The notes under the pieces were generated by a model. The model saw only the letters and a list, made by a program, of their open reading frames with translations. It did not search any database and had not been told where the DNA came from. The position numbers were made by a program, and so were the translations under genes. A stretch of DNA of 48,702 nucleotides from Alphaproteobacteria bacterium (GTDB lineage Bacteria > Pseudomonadota > Alphaproteobacteria > Micropepsales > Micropepsaceae), in contig JAGWJY010000025.1 in assembly GCA_028865545.1 (NCBI GenBank), positions 1 to 48,702 of the forward strand, read 5' to 3'. Of the stretch, positions 1 to 7,869 are shown piece after piece. Position 1 is the first letter of the stretch. Each line of letters begins with the position of its first letter.

Positions 1-43
1 ACTTGACGTCGAGGCTCGTCGCCTCTGCGGTACGGTGCGGGCT

Positions 44-133
44 TGGTGGATGGGGTGGGATTCGAACCCACGAGACCCTTGCGGGTCTGCCGGTTTTCAA
101 GACCGGTGCCTTCAACCGCTCGGCCACCCATCC
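44..133 (-). tRNA. tRNA-Ser(UGA)
   Basis: Read on the minus strand this is a class II tRNA. It has a 7-bp acceptor stem (GGATGGG with CCCATCC), T8-G9, a D arm starting GCCGAG, and an anticodon stem CCGGT/ACCGG around the loop CTTGAAA, giving anticodon TGA. A long variable arm (GCAGACCCGCAAGGGTCTC) and a T arm GTGGG-TTCGAAT-CCCAC follow. The long variable arm fits serine. The discriminator is A and the CCA end is encoded (44-46). It is transcribed away from rlpA. Confidence 0.96.
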
Positions 134-248
134 GCACACCGCTCCTTGCTACGAACCGTGCCACTTATCAAGGGTTTAACGTTGCGGCGGTTGAGCCAAG
201 CGCCGCCATCGCTTACCTTTCGAATCAATCCAAGACTGGATTCGCTTT

Positions 249-1193
249 ATGAACCGATCGCCGCGACAGCTTTGCGCCGTGGTCGCCCTCGGCGCGCTGG
301 CGGCGGGGTGTTCCTCAGCCCCGGACGAGGGGAACAGCGTCCGCGTCCCGCCCAATGCCGGCGTCTACAAGATTGGGAACCCCTATCAGATCGGCGGGAC
401 CTGGTACTATCCGCGCGAACAACCGGACTACGACGAGACGGGAATCGCGTCCTGGTACGGTCCTGGTTTCTACGGCCATCCGACCGCAGACGGCGAAATC
501 TTTGATGCCAATGCCCTGACAGCCGCCCACCGGACGCTGCCGCTGCCGGTCAATGTGCGCGTTACCGATCTGGAAAATGGCCGGTCTCTGATCCTGCGCG
601 TCAACGATCGTGGGCCGTTTGCCAAAAGCCGTATCATTGATGTGTCGGAGCGCGCCGCCAAGCTGCTGGGTTTCTACGAGGCAGGCACCGCCAGGGTGCG
701 CGTCACCTATCTGGCGCGCGCCGACTTGCCGAGCGGCGCTCCGCAGCCCTTCGGCGCGGGTACGCCGCCGGCGGTCGTGAGCGCCGTTCCAGCGGCCCCG
801 ACAACCACTGTTGACACCAGCACGCTGGGGGCGGTGCCCGGCGTGGCCGTCGCACCCCCGACTGTGACCACACTTCCCCCGACGCCAGCTGCTCCACAAC
901 AAGAAACAGCAAGCGTCGACAGCGGCCTGCCGACGGGGCAGGTGAACAACGTTCCCGTGCCGGCCGTGACACATCTCTACGTCCAGGTCGGCGCTTTCTC
1001 GGTCTATCAGAACGCGGCGCGCCTTGCCGCGAAGCTGGGTGGGGATTTAAAGATTTCGGCCATTCAACGAAACGGACAAACGCTCTATAGAGTGCGCTCC
1101 GGTCCATACGACTCGACCGACGAGGCCGACGCGGCGTTTGCAAAGATAAATAATCTCGGCGCAAACGACGCCCACATAATCGTCGATCAATAG
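249..1193 (+). CDS. rlpA: RlpA-type septal lipoprotein / lytic transglycosylase with SPOR domain
   Basis: A 314-aa outer-membrane lipoprotein that acts on denuded peptidoglycan at the septum. The N-terminus is a lipoprotein signal with lipobox LAAG-C (Cys21). The double-psi beta-barrel domain runs about residues 64-145 and holds the two residues matching the catalytic pair of Pseudomonas RlpA, His94 (AAHRTLP) and Asp120 (VNDRGPF). A Pro/Thr/Ala-rich linker (about 155-235) leads to a C-terminal SPOR domain (about 240-314, beginning LYVQVGAF) that binds septal glycan. The start is the ATG just before the signal peptide. It is followed after 33 nt by a D,D-carboxypeptidase in the same direction, so the two form a cell-wall unit. 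Family assignment is firm; lytic activity is inferred from the conserved pair. Confidence 0.93.
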   Translation: MNRSPRQLCAVVALGALAAGCSSAPDEGNSVRVPPNAGVYKIGNPYQIGGTWYYPREQPDYDETGIASWYGPGFYGHPTADGEIFDANALTAAHRTLPLPVNVRVTDLENGRSLILRVNDRGPFAKSRIIDVSERAAKLLGFYEAGTARVRVTYLARADLPSGAPQPFGAGTPPAVVSAVPAAPTTTVDTSTLGAVPGVAVAPPTVTTLPPTPAAPQQETASVDSGLPTGQVNNVPVPAVTHLYVQVGAFSVYQNAARLAAKLGGDLKISAIQRNGQTLYRVRSGPYDSTDEADAAFAKINNLGANDAHIIVDQ

Positions 1194-1226
1194 GGTTCAA
1201 CCGCGTTTCCCCACTGGAGTTCGTCC

Positions 1227-2417
1227 ATGACGCGCATGCGTTCCTTACTTTTCATTCTTTCTCTTGCCGGAGCGCTGTTCGCCGCGCCCGCGATGGCCGA
1301 TATGAACACCTCGGCCGAGCATGCGGTTTTGATGGATGGCGGGACCGGCCAAATCCTCTGGGCAAAGGACGGCTTTACGCCGACGCCACCGGCTTCCATG
1401 AGCAAGCTGATGACCCTTGAGCTGCTGTTCCAGCGGTTGAAGGACGGCCGCGTGAAGCTTACGGACACTTTTCCGGTCTCTCAGCGGGCCTGGAGCACTC
1501 AAGGCTCCAAGATGTTCGTCAAGCTCGGAGACAACATCTCGGCGGAGAATCTGATCCAGGGCGTCATCGTCGATTCCGGTAACGACGCTTGCATCGTCAT
1601 CGCCCAGGGACTGGGCGGCACGGTAGACGGCTTCGTTCAGATGATGAACGAGCGCGCCAAGGAGCTTGGTCTCAAGCAGTCGCACTTCGTCAATCCGGAT
1701 GGGCTTCCCGATCCTCCGGGACAGCTGATGTCGGTCGCCGATCTGGCGAAGCTGGCGCGGCACATCATCGTGACCTACCCGCAATACTATCATTACTTCA
1801 GCGAAAAACAGTTCGCCTGGAGCGGTATCACGCAGCCAAACCGCAACACGGTGCTGACGAAGCTGCAGGGCGCCGACGGCCTCAAGACGGGCTACACGGA
1901 TGCATCGGGCTACGGCATCGTGGCGTCGGCGGTGCAGGACGGACATCGCCTGATCCTTGTGCTCAACGGATTGCGCTATCCCGACCTCGACAAAGACGCG
2001 CCGGTGAAGAAGGACTGGATCGCCGAACAGCGCCGCGGTGAGGAAGCAGCACGCGTCCTTGCCATGGCGTTCCGCGAATTCCGCAGCTACGAGCTTTTTA
2101 AGCCGAACCAGATCGCCGGCACGGCCCAGGTCTGGGGCGGGGCGCAGAAGACCGTGCCGGTGACGACGGGTAAGGCTCTGAATGTCACGATGCAGGTTGA
2201 TTCCCGTGCGAAAATGAAGGTGTCTCTGCATTACTACGGACCTCTCGAGGCGCCGATCAAGCAGGGCCAGCAGGTCGGGACACTCAACGTCTCTGCGCCT
2301 GACTTCCCCGGCCTGATGGTTCCTCTCTATGCCACCCAGAGCGTGCCGCGCGCAGGCATTTTCGGGCGGATGATGATGGGCATCGGTGCACTGTTCTCGG
2401 GTCACCACGCGCAATGA
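1227..2417 (+). CDS. dacC: D-alanyl-D-alanine carboxypeptidase (PBP5/6 family)
   Basis: A 396-aa penicillin-binding protein, peptidase family S11, that trims the terminal D-Ala from peptidoglycan pentapeptides in the periplasm. A Sec signal peptide ends near APAMA (residue 24). The three active-site motifs are present: SMSK (57-60, nucleophile Ser57), SGN (in VDSGNDA) and KTG (in GLKTGYT). The C-terminal PBP5-type beta domain (about 285-375) is followed by a short segment that could act as the membrane anchor. Its stop overlaps the tmk start (ATGA, 2414-2417), implying translational coupling. The exact paralogue name (dacA, dacC or dacF) cannot be fixed from sequence alone. Confidence 0.93.
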   Translation: MTRMRSLLFILSLAGALFAAPAMADMNTSAEHAVLMDGGTGQILWAKDGFTPTPPASMSKLMTLELLFQRLKDGRVKLTDTFPVSQRAWSTQGSKMFVKLGDNISAENLIQGVIVDSGNDACIVIAQGLGGTVDGFVQMMNERAKELGLKQSHFVNPDGLPDPPGQLMSVADLAKLARHIIVTYPQYYHYFSEKQFAWSGITQPNRNTVLTKLQGADGLKTGYTDASGYGIVASAVQDGHRLILVLNGLRYPDLDKDAPVKKDWIAEQRRGEEAARVLAMAFREFRSYELFKPNQIAGTAQVWGGAQKTVPVTTGKALNVTMQVDSRAKMKVSLHYYGPLEAPIKQGQQVGTLNVSAPDFPGLMVPLYATQSVPRAGIFGRMMMGIGALFSGHHAQ

Positions 2418-3055
2418 CGAAGAGAAAGCGGGGCCACTTCATCACCTTGGAGGGCGGCGAGGGCACCGGTAAATCCACGCAGACCCGACGGCTCGCCGCG
2501 GCGCTGGAGATGCACGACATTTCCTGTGTGCTCACGCGCGAGCCCGGCGGTTCGCCCGGTGCAGAGGAAATCCGCGATCTGCTGGTCAACGGCGAGCCGG
2601 GACGCTGGGACGTACTCACCGAGACCTTGATGCTCTACGCGGCCCGTGCCGATCATGTGACGCGCACGATCAAGCCGGCGCTGGCGGAAGGCCGTTGGGT
2701 TCTCTGCGATCGCTTTTCGGACTCCAGTTACGCCTATCAGGGTGCCGGCCGGGGCCTCGACCGCGAGACGGTGCGCCGGATCGAGTCCGTTGCCATTGGC
2801 GATTTCAAGCCGGAGCTGACGCTGGTTCTCGATCTGCCCGCGGAAGAGGGGCTTAAACGTGCCCATGCGCGCGCCTCTTCGGAATCCCGTTTCGAGAAAT
2901 TCGACGTCGAATTCCACGAGAGGCTGCGGCAGGCCTTTCTCGACATCGCCAAGCGCAACGGCGACCGCTGCCGCGTGATCGACGCCAGCGGCGATGAAGA
3001 TACGGTGGCGCACGCGATCCTTGATGCGGTGAAGACGCGCTTCGGGTTAAGCTAG
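2414..3055 (+). CDS. tmk: Thymidylate kinase
   Basis: A 213-aa cytoplasmic P-loop kinase converting dTMP to dTDP for DNA synthesis. The Walker A motif GGEGTGKST lies at residues 14-22. The substrate-binding DR motif is seen in LCDRFSDSSYAYQG, followed by the arginine-rich LID segment near RASSESRFEKF. Length is normal for the family. The ATG overlaps the stop of the upstream carboxypeptidase gene. The tmk-holB pairing seen here is a very common bacterial arrangement. Confidence 0.97.
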   Translation: MTKRKRGHFITLEGGEGTGKSTQTRRLAAALEMHDISCVLTREPGGSPGAEEIRDLLVNGEPGRWDVLTETLMLYAARADHVTRTIKPALAEGRWVLCDRFSDSSYAYQGAGRGLDRETVRRIESVAIGDFKPELTLVLDLPAEEGLKRAHARASSESRFEKFDVEFHERLRQAFLDIAKRNGDRCRVIDASGDEDTVAHAILDAVKTRFGLS

Positions 3056-3059
3056 AAGC

Positions 3060-4118
3060 ATGGCCAAGCGACCCCAGCCCCAGGAAACGGTCGAGACCGA
3101 CCGTATCGAAGGCGTGGACCACCCGCGCCAGACGGCACATCTGGTCGGGCAGGGACCGGCGGCCGCCATCGTGGCGCGGGCGCTGCGCAGCGGACGGCCG
3201 CCTCAGGCTTGGCTGGTCTGCGGGCCGCCTGGCGTCGGCAAGGCGACGCTGGCTTATCGGATCGCACGCTATCTGCTGGCCTACGGCGCCAGCGACCGGG
3301 GACCGGAAGACCTTTCGGTGCCGGCCAACGATCCCGCCGCCGTACAGATGACGGCCGGTTCGCATCCCGGATTGTTGGTGCTGAAGCGCGGCATCGATCC
3401 GACCACGGGCAAGCTGATGAACGTGCTGTCTGTGGGCGAGGTGCGCCGGCTCTCCGGATTCTTCGGGATGACATCGGGCGCGGGTGGCTGGCGCGTGGCG
3501 ATCGTCGACACCGCAGACGACTTGAATGATGCCGCCGCCAATGCACTGTTGAAGCTGCTCGAGGAGCCGCCGTCGCGAGCCATGTTGCTGGTGCTGTCGA
3601 ACACGCCGGGACGCCTCCTGCCGACGATCCGTTCGCGCTGCCAGCGTCTCAATCTGCGCCCGCTTACCGAGAGCGACATGGAAGGAGAACTCGCGCGGTT
3701 GCTGCCGGAACTGTCGTCGGGCGAGCGTGCTTCGCTGGCGCGGCTTTCGGGGGGATCGCTGGGCGCGGCACTGCGACTGGCCGGTGGCGACGGCGTGATG
3801 CTGGCGGGAGAGGCGGACCGGCTGATCGATCAGGCCGCGCAGCCGGAAATTCCGGCGCTGTTCGCTCTTTCGGACAAGCTGGCGCGGATCACCGACGGTC
3901 TGGATACATTTGGGGCCTTCCTGTCGCAGGCCTTGGCCGAGCGGGTCCGGGCCCGTGCGCTGACGCGCCAGCCGCATCTGGATCGCTGGGTGGCCGTGCA
4001 CGAAAAACTCGGCAAGACCTTCGCGCGGACGGATGCGCTGCATCTCGATCCGCGGCAGACGCTGTTGACCGCCGTGCGCGAAATGAGCGCGGCGACAAGA
4101 CGCGCCGGTGCCGTATAA
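3060..4118 (+). CDS. holB: DNA polymerase III subunit delta prime
   Basis: A 352-aa clamp-loader subunit of the AAA+ family that helps load the beta clamp. The N-terminal region has a P-loop-like GPPGVGKAT (55-63). The delta-prime/DnaX hallmarks LLKLLEEPP and SRCQRL (sensor region) follow, then a helical C-terminal domain. It starts 4 nt after the tmk stop and ends 9 nt before the TatD gene, so it is clearly in the same operon. Many alphaproteobacteria carry metG between holB and tatD; it is absent here. Confidence 0.93.
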   Translation: MAKRPQPQETVETDRIEGVDHPRQTAHLVGQGPAAAIVARALRSGRPPQAWLVCGPPGVGKATLAYRIARYLLAYGASDRGPEDLSVPANDPAAVQMTAGSHPGLLVLKRGIDPTTGKLMNVLSVGEVRRLSGFFGMTSGAGGWRVAIVDTADDLNDAAANALLKLLEEPPSRAMLLVLSNTPGRLLPTIRSRCQRLNLRPLTESDMEGELARLLPELSSGERASLARLSGGSLGAALRLAGGDGVMLAGEADRLIDQAAQPEIPALFALSDKLARITDGLDTFGAFLSQALAERVRARALTRQPHLDRWVAVHEKLGKTFARTDALHLDPRQTLLTAVREMSAATRRAGAV

Positions 4119-4127
4119 GGTCCGGCC

Positions 4128-4907
4128 ATGTTGGTAGACAGCCATTGTCATCTCGAATTTCCCGATCTTGTTTCCGAAATCGACGCGGTGGTGGCGCGCG
4201 CGCAGGAGGCCGGGGTCGGCGTCTGCGTTTCCATTTCCACCAAGCTTGAAACCTTTCCACGCGTGCGCGAGGTCGCGGCACGCTTCGACAATGTGTGGTG
4301 CTCCGTCGGTGTCCATCCGCACGAGGCCGAGGCCGAAACGCTGGCCGATGCGGAGCCACTGATCGCGCGCGCCGGCGACCCGAAAGTGGTCGGCATCGGT
4401 GAAACCGGACTCGATTACTTCTACGATCACGCTCCCCGCGAACAGCAGGCCGCCAATTTCCGCGCCCATATCGATGCCGCGCGTCGGACCGGGCTGCCGC
4501 TGATCGTCCACGCGCGCGACGCCGACGACGACACCATCGCCATTCTGCGCGAGGAAATGGCGAAAGGCGCCTTCACCGGCGTGCTGCATTGCTTCACAGG
4601 CACCAAGCGGCTGGCCGACGCCGCCCTGGCGCTCGGTTTCTATATTTCCGTTTCCGGTATCGTTACCTTCAAGAAGGCCGAAGAGTTGCGCGCCGTGCTG
4701 AAGGACGTGCCGCTCGACCGCCTCCTCGTGGAGACCGACGCGCCGTACCTGGCACCGATACCCCATCGCGGCAAACGCAACGAGCCGTCTTTCGTCGTAC
4801 ATACGGCTGCGGCGCTGGCGGCGCTCAAAGGCGTAACCGCCAACGAGATCGCCAACGTCACCACAGAAAATTTCTTTCGTCTTTTCACAAAGGTCACGCG
4901 CCCTTAA
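4128..4907 (+). CDS. tatD: TatD family metal-dependent hydrolase / DNase
   Basis: A 259-aa TIM-barrel amidohydrolase-fold protein of the TatD/YcfH family; characterised members are 3'-5' exonucleases or DNases. Metal-site motifs are in order: DSHCHLEF near the N-terminus (HxH), GETGLDYF (Glu ligand), VHARDA, HCFTG and ETDAPYL near the C-terminus. Length is typical (about 260 aa). Its TAA stop overlaps the ATG of the next gene (TAATG). The cluster position after holB supports the call; which TatD paralogue it is remains open. Confidence 0.92.
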   Translation: MLVDSHCHLEFPDLVSEIDAVVARAQEAGVGVCVSISTKLETFPRVREVAARFDNVWCSVGVHPHEAEAETLADAEPLIARAGDPKVVGIGETGLDYFYDHAPREQQAANFRAHIDAARRTGLPLIVHARDADDDTIAILREEMAKGAFTGVLHCFTGTKRLADAALALGFYISVSGIVTFKKAEELRAVLKDVPLDRLLVETDAPYLAPIPHRGKRNEPSFVVHTAAALAALKGVTANEIANVTTENFFRLFTKVTRP

Positions 4908-5737
4908 TGAGCGACAGACTTGAAGTTACCATTCTCGGCTGCGGTTCCTCCGGCGGCGTTCCGCGTCTTGGCGGTATCGACGGTTCCGGGAATTGGGGCG
5001 TCTGCGATTCCGCCAATCCGAAGAACCGCCGCACGCGCTGTTCAATCCTGGTGCGCCGTCATTCGCCCATCAGCACGACTTGTGTCCTGGTCGACACCGC
5101 GCCGGATCTGCGCGAGCAGCTTCTGCGCGCCCGCGCCAGCGATCTGAATGGCGTGCTCATCACCCACGATCACGCCGACCAGATCAACGGCATTGACGAT
5201 CTGCGCGTGGTGGCGATGCATCAGCGCCGGCGCGTGAATCTCCATGCCGACACCAGAACCGGCGACAGCCTCCTGTCACGTTTCTCCTATTGTTTCGTAC
5301 AAGCTGCGGGCAGCGATTACCCGCCCATCGCCAAGATGCATGCCATCACCGAGCCGTTCAGGCCGTTCGGCATCGACGGAGCAGGGGGCACCGTCCCGGT
5401 TCTGGCCTTCGGACAGGCCCATGGCAGCGTGCGGTCCCTCGGTTTCCGCTTCGGTCCAGTCGCTTATTCGCCCGACGTCAACGCTCTCGACGACGCGGCT
5501 TTCGCGACGCTCGAAGGCGTGGATATTTGGATCGTCGACGCGCTGCGCTATACGCCGCACCCCAGCCACTCGCATGTCGACCAGAGCCTGGAATGGATCG
5601 CGCGCGTGAAGCCAAACCGCGCCATCCTCACCAACCTACACGTCGATCTGGATTACGAGACGCTGAAACGCGAGCTGCCGCCGAACGTAGAACCCGCGTT
5701 CGACGGAATGGTGCTGAACGTCGGGATCGCCGACTAA
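4907..5737 (+). CDS. MBL-fold phosphodiesterase, PhnP-like
   Basis: A 276-aa metallo-beta-lactamase-fold hydrolase resembling the PhnP/phosphoribosyl cyclic phosphodiesterase branch. It begins with the family signature GCGSSGGVPRLGG and an early cysteine-bearing segment (NWGVCD...RTRCSILV), then the metal motif THDHADQINGIDDLR. A late histidine-rich segment HPSHSHVDQS matches the C-terminal metal ligands. The ATG overlapping the tatD stop was chosen although the open frame extends further upstream, because the family signature starts 11 residues after it. The motif reads HxHADQ where the canonical form is HxHxDH. The physiological substrate is unknown. Confidence 0.85.
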   Translation: MSDRLEVTILGCGSSGGVPRLGGIDGSGNWGVCDSANPKNRRTRCSILVRRHSPISTTCVLVDTAPDLREQLLRARASDLNGVLITHDHADQINGIDDLRVVAMHQRRRVNLHADTRTGDSLLSRFSYCFVQAAGSDYPPIAKMHAITEPFRPFGIDGAGGTVPVLAFGQAHGSVRSLGFRFGPVAYSPDVNALDDAAFATLEGVDIWIVDALRYTPHPSHSHVDQSLEWIARVKPNRAILTNLHVDLDYETLKRELPPNVEPAFDGMVLNVGIAD

Positions 5738-5937
5738 CGCCCCTGGTGGCGGAAATTCTGCGCCTTCTTCGCCCCGAACTTGCCGGTCTTGCCGCCCATG
5801 TTCGCAAAGGACTTTGGCCCGGTTTCGGTATTCAGGAGTTGGAACTGCTTTTGCGCAGCTTCCTTGCGCCGGGCGATCTCTTGCGGCGACAGCGGTCGCG
5901 CCTTTTTCGAATCGCTCTTTTTCTTGGAATCACTCAT
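5734..5937 (-). CDS. Small basic protein of unknown function (67 aa)
   Basis: I do not recognise a named family. The product starts MSDSKKKSDSKKARPL and is lysine-rich. It has a helical middle (SPQEIARRKEAAQKQFQLL) and a glycine/lysine/phenylalanine tail (FANMGGKTGKFGAKK). There is no signal peptide or membrane segment. The open frame extends 24 codons upstream, but the ATG at 5937 was chosen because the extension looks non-coding. It ends 4 nt inside the end of the convergent MBL gene. Composition suggests a nucleic-acid or ribosome-associated protein, but that is only inference. Confidence 0.6.
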   Translation of the reverse strand: MSDSKKKSDSKKARPLSPQEIARRKEAAQKQFQLLNTETGPKSFANMGGKTGKFGAKKAQNFRHQGR

Positions 5938-6009
5938 GGAGTCGTTACCCTGGTTGGCCGCACCGACGATACACCGATGCGGCGGGCTGATACAGCGACC
6001 CGATCTCAT

Positions 6010-6053
6010 GGCAAAAAAAGACCAGCCAGCGCGCGATGGCGGAAACCATCGCG
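6010..6053 (-). terminator. Candidate intrinsic terminator
   Basis: Read on the minus strand there is a perfect 8-bp stem (CGCGATGG with CCATCGCG, 6-nt loop, 6032-6053). About 12 nt further on comes a run of seven T (6013-6019 on the plus strand as A). It lies downstream of the M50 protease gene and upstream of the 67-aa protein. The spacer between stem and T-run is longer than ideal. Confidence 0.45.
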
Positions 6054-6132
6054 GCCAGCTTGGGTCATGTCCACAAATCGGGTGATATAAGATATGTGGT
6101 AATTCGAGCGTGTCGGTTCAAGAGGAACGCCG

Positions 6133-6211
6133 AAATATTTTTTCCGGCGATTTTCCCGGGACTTAGGCACCAACTTGCGAGCGCGTCGCCTTCTCGCGCT
6201 AAAAAATATTT
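6133..6211. repeat. 11-nt perfect inverted repeat with 57-nt spacer
   Basis: AAATATTTTTT (6133-6143) is exactly matched by its reverse complement AAAAAATATTT (6201-6211). The AT-rich arms stand out in GC-rich DNA. The spacer contains a second possible hairpin, GCGAG...CTCGC. It lies just past the 3' end of the M50 protease gene, so it could be a 3'UTR structure. Confidence 0.55.
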
Positions 6212-6222
6212 CCGGACCGACG

Positions 6223-6822
6223 TCAGTAGCCCTGCATGCGTGGCGGCGCAGGCGGTTCGTCCTGCGTTGGTGGCGGCGGGGTTTTGTCGCGACGCCTGCC
6301 GAGCCCTAGAAGGCGCATGGCCCAGGCGTCGGGCAGCATCCCGGCCAGAACCTTGCTGCCGTCGAGCGGCGGGATCGGAATCAGATTGAACACGCCCAGC
6401 ACCAGATTGAGCCACAGCGAGGCGCTGAGCGTGTCCAGCAGCCATTGAGGGCCGCCAAACCCTACGGCTACGGCGCCTGCCGCGACCGAGGCCAGCGCCA
6501 GGGTGAAATTCGCGCCTGGGCCGGCGGCGGCTACAAGCATCATGTCGCGTTTGACGTTGCGCAGCCGCGCGTAATTGACCGGCACCGGCTTGGCCCAGCC
6601 GAACAGGAACGGCGCGTGGATGGCGAACAGGAAGCCTGGCAGCAGGATCGTGCCCAGCGGATCGATGTGTTTGAGCGGATTGAACGAGGCGCGGCCGAGT
6701 TTCTTGGCGGTGTCGTCGCCGCAGAGATACGCCATGTAGGCGTGCGAGGCTTCGTGGAACGTTATCGCGATCAGCGCCACGACGACGAAGGACACGACGG
6801 CCAGGATTTCGGGTTGGGTCAT
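6223..6822 (-). CDS. M50 site-2 protease family membrane protein
   Basis: A 199-aa integral-membrane metalloprotease of the rhomboid-unlike S2P group. The first membrane helix carries the zinc motif HEASH (HExxH; FHEASHAYMAY). A later helix carries the third ligand motif NLIPIPPLDGSKV (NxxPxxxxDG). Several further hydrophobic segments are visible, one around residues 95-115. The C-terminus is proline-rich and cytoplasmic-looking. Short stand-alone S2P proteins like this are widespread, and their substrates are mostly unknown. No neighbouring sigma or anti-sigma gene hints at a substrate. Confidence 0.9.
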   Translation of the reverse strand: MTQPEILAVVSFVVVALIAITFHEASHAYMAYLCGDDTAKKLGRASFNPLKHIDPLGTILLPGFLFAIHAPFLFGWAKPVPVNYARLRNVKRDMMLVAAAGPGANFTLALASVAAGAVAVGFGGPQWLLDTLSASLWLNLVLGVFNLIPIPPLDGSKVLAGMLPDAWAMRLLGLGRRRDKTPPPPTQDEPPAPPRMQGY

Positions 6823-6963
6823 ACTATGAAGATGGGAGTACTCGGGTGAAATTGATAGTACATGGCGCGCGGCACTCCGTCACAATTTCCCATAATATAT
6901 CTTATACGAAAATCTGATGGCCGTGGGGCTGGGCACTTGGCGGTACCCCGCGACAAAATCCGC

Positions 6964-6994
6964 TTGACCCGGCCCCTAGGACCGGCCTCACAGA
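6964..6994 (+). promoter_or_regulatory. Candidate MerR-type promoter/operator
   Basis: A TTGACC -35-like hexamer (6964-6969) is followed by a gapped dyad CCGG-N-CC-N3-GG-N-CCGG (6969-6985). This fills the long spacer that MerR-family promoters typically use as operator. The -10 at a 19-bp spacing (6989-6994, CACAGA) is poor, so the call is tentative. It lies about 40 nt upstream of the MerR-family gene. Confidence 0.35.
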
Positions 6995-7022
6995 CATCAG
7001 GGTCGATGAAAAGAAGATCACC

Positions 7023-7796
7023 GTGACAGACGCCTTCCTCAGTCCCGCAGAAGCCGCCCGACGTCTGGGCGTCAGCGCCAAGGCGCTGCGCCTGTACGAA
7101 CGCCACCGGCTTGTGGCGCCGCGGCGCGCCGAAAACGGCTGGCGCACCTTCGGCCCGGAGCAGATCGCGAGGCTCCACCAGGTGTTGGCGCTCAAGCGGC
7201 TCGGCCTGCCCCTGGCGCGCATCGCCGAACTGCTGACGGGCCGCCTGGGGTCGCTGGACGCGCTGCTGGCGTTCCAGGAACAGACCCTGGACCGCGAAAG
7301 CGGCCGCGTGGCGCACGCGCTGGCGCTGGTACGCGCGGCTCGGGCCAAGCTGGCTGGCGGCGAAACACTCTCCATCGACGATCTCACAACCCTGACCACG
7401 GAGACGACGATGACGACCAAGGCCACAGACGAAGAAATGAAAGCGATTTTCGACCCGATTTCCGCCAAATACTTCTCGGCGGAGGAACGCGCGGCGCTGA
7501 GTCAGCGCAAATACGATCAGGCTGACGTTTCGCAACGCTGGGAGACATTAATTGCCGAGTTGAAACCGTTGATGACAAAGGGTGATCCCGGTTCACCGGA
7601 GGCCCTTGACCTCGCCCGGCGCTGGCAAGCGCTGGTGAACGAGTTCACGCTCGGCGATCAGGCCGTCGCGGGCAAGGTGCGCGCCATCTGGCAGGACGCC
7701 ATGGCAGACCCGAAAGCGGCGCCGAAACTGCCGCTTACGCCGGAAATGTTCGCTTTCGTCGGCAAAGCGATGGCGAAATTGAAGGGCGGCGAATAG
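7023..7796 (+). CDS. MerR-family regulator with TipAS-like ligand domain
   Basis: A 257-aa transcription factor. The N-terminal MerR winged helix (about residues 5-75) contains AAARRLGVSAKALRLYERHRLV and GWRTFGPEQIARL. It is followed by a dimerisation coiled coil (about 75-120) and a Thr-rich linker. The C-terminal helical domain (about 140-257) contains the TipAS-type pattern FSAEERAALSQRK...W..L...., ending in the FVGKAMA helix. In TipAL this domain binds thiopeptide antibiotics and drives activation. The start is GTG. No transporter or resistance gene adjoins it, so the target may be its own promoter. Its stop codon falls inside a heptamer repeat. Confidence 0.85.
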   Translation: MTDAFLSPAEAARRLGVSAKALRLYERHRLVAPRRAENGWRTFGPEQIARLHQVLALKRLGLPLARIAELLTGRLGSLDALLAFQEQTLDRESGRVAHALALVRAARAKLAGGETLSIDDLTTLTTETTMTTKATDEEMKAIFDPISAKYFSAEERAALSQRKYDQADVSQRWETLIAELKPLMTKGDPGSPEALDLARRWQALVNEFTLGDQAVAGKVRAIWQDAMADPKAAPKLPLTPEMFAFVGKAMAKLKGGE

Positions 7797-7850
7797 CGAA
7801 GTGGCGAGTAGCGAATAGGGGTTTCTATTCGCTATTCCCTATTCGCCACC
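7788..7850. repeat. Heptamer (GCGAATA/TATTCGC) repeat forming a hairpin
   Basis: The stretch reads GCGAATA-GCGAAGTG-GCGAGTA-GCGAATA, then about 6 nt, then TATTCGC-TATTCCC-TATTCGC-CAC. It therefore combines imperfect 7-nt tandem units with an inverted arrangement that can fold into a long hairpin. The first unit overlaps the last codons and TAG stop of the MerR-family gene (7788-7796). It ends about 20 nt before mazG and may also act as a transcriptional or RNA-stability element. Confidence 0.7.
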
Positions 7851-7869
7851 GTGCCTGTTCAATCCTGGA

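Noticed and set aside
11..25. A GAGGC/GCCTC hairpin downstream of the tRNA as a terminator
   Set aside because: Only 5 bp of stem and no T-run.
2853..4802. A 649-codon open frame on the minus strand
   Set aside because: It is antisense to tmk, holB and tatD, all clearly coding, and its composition is arginine- and histidine-rich as expected for a GC-rich shadow.
7788..7850. CRISPR-like array
   Set aside because: Units are 7 nt, tandem and inverted, with no spacers and no cas genes.
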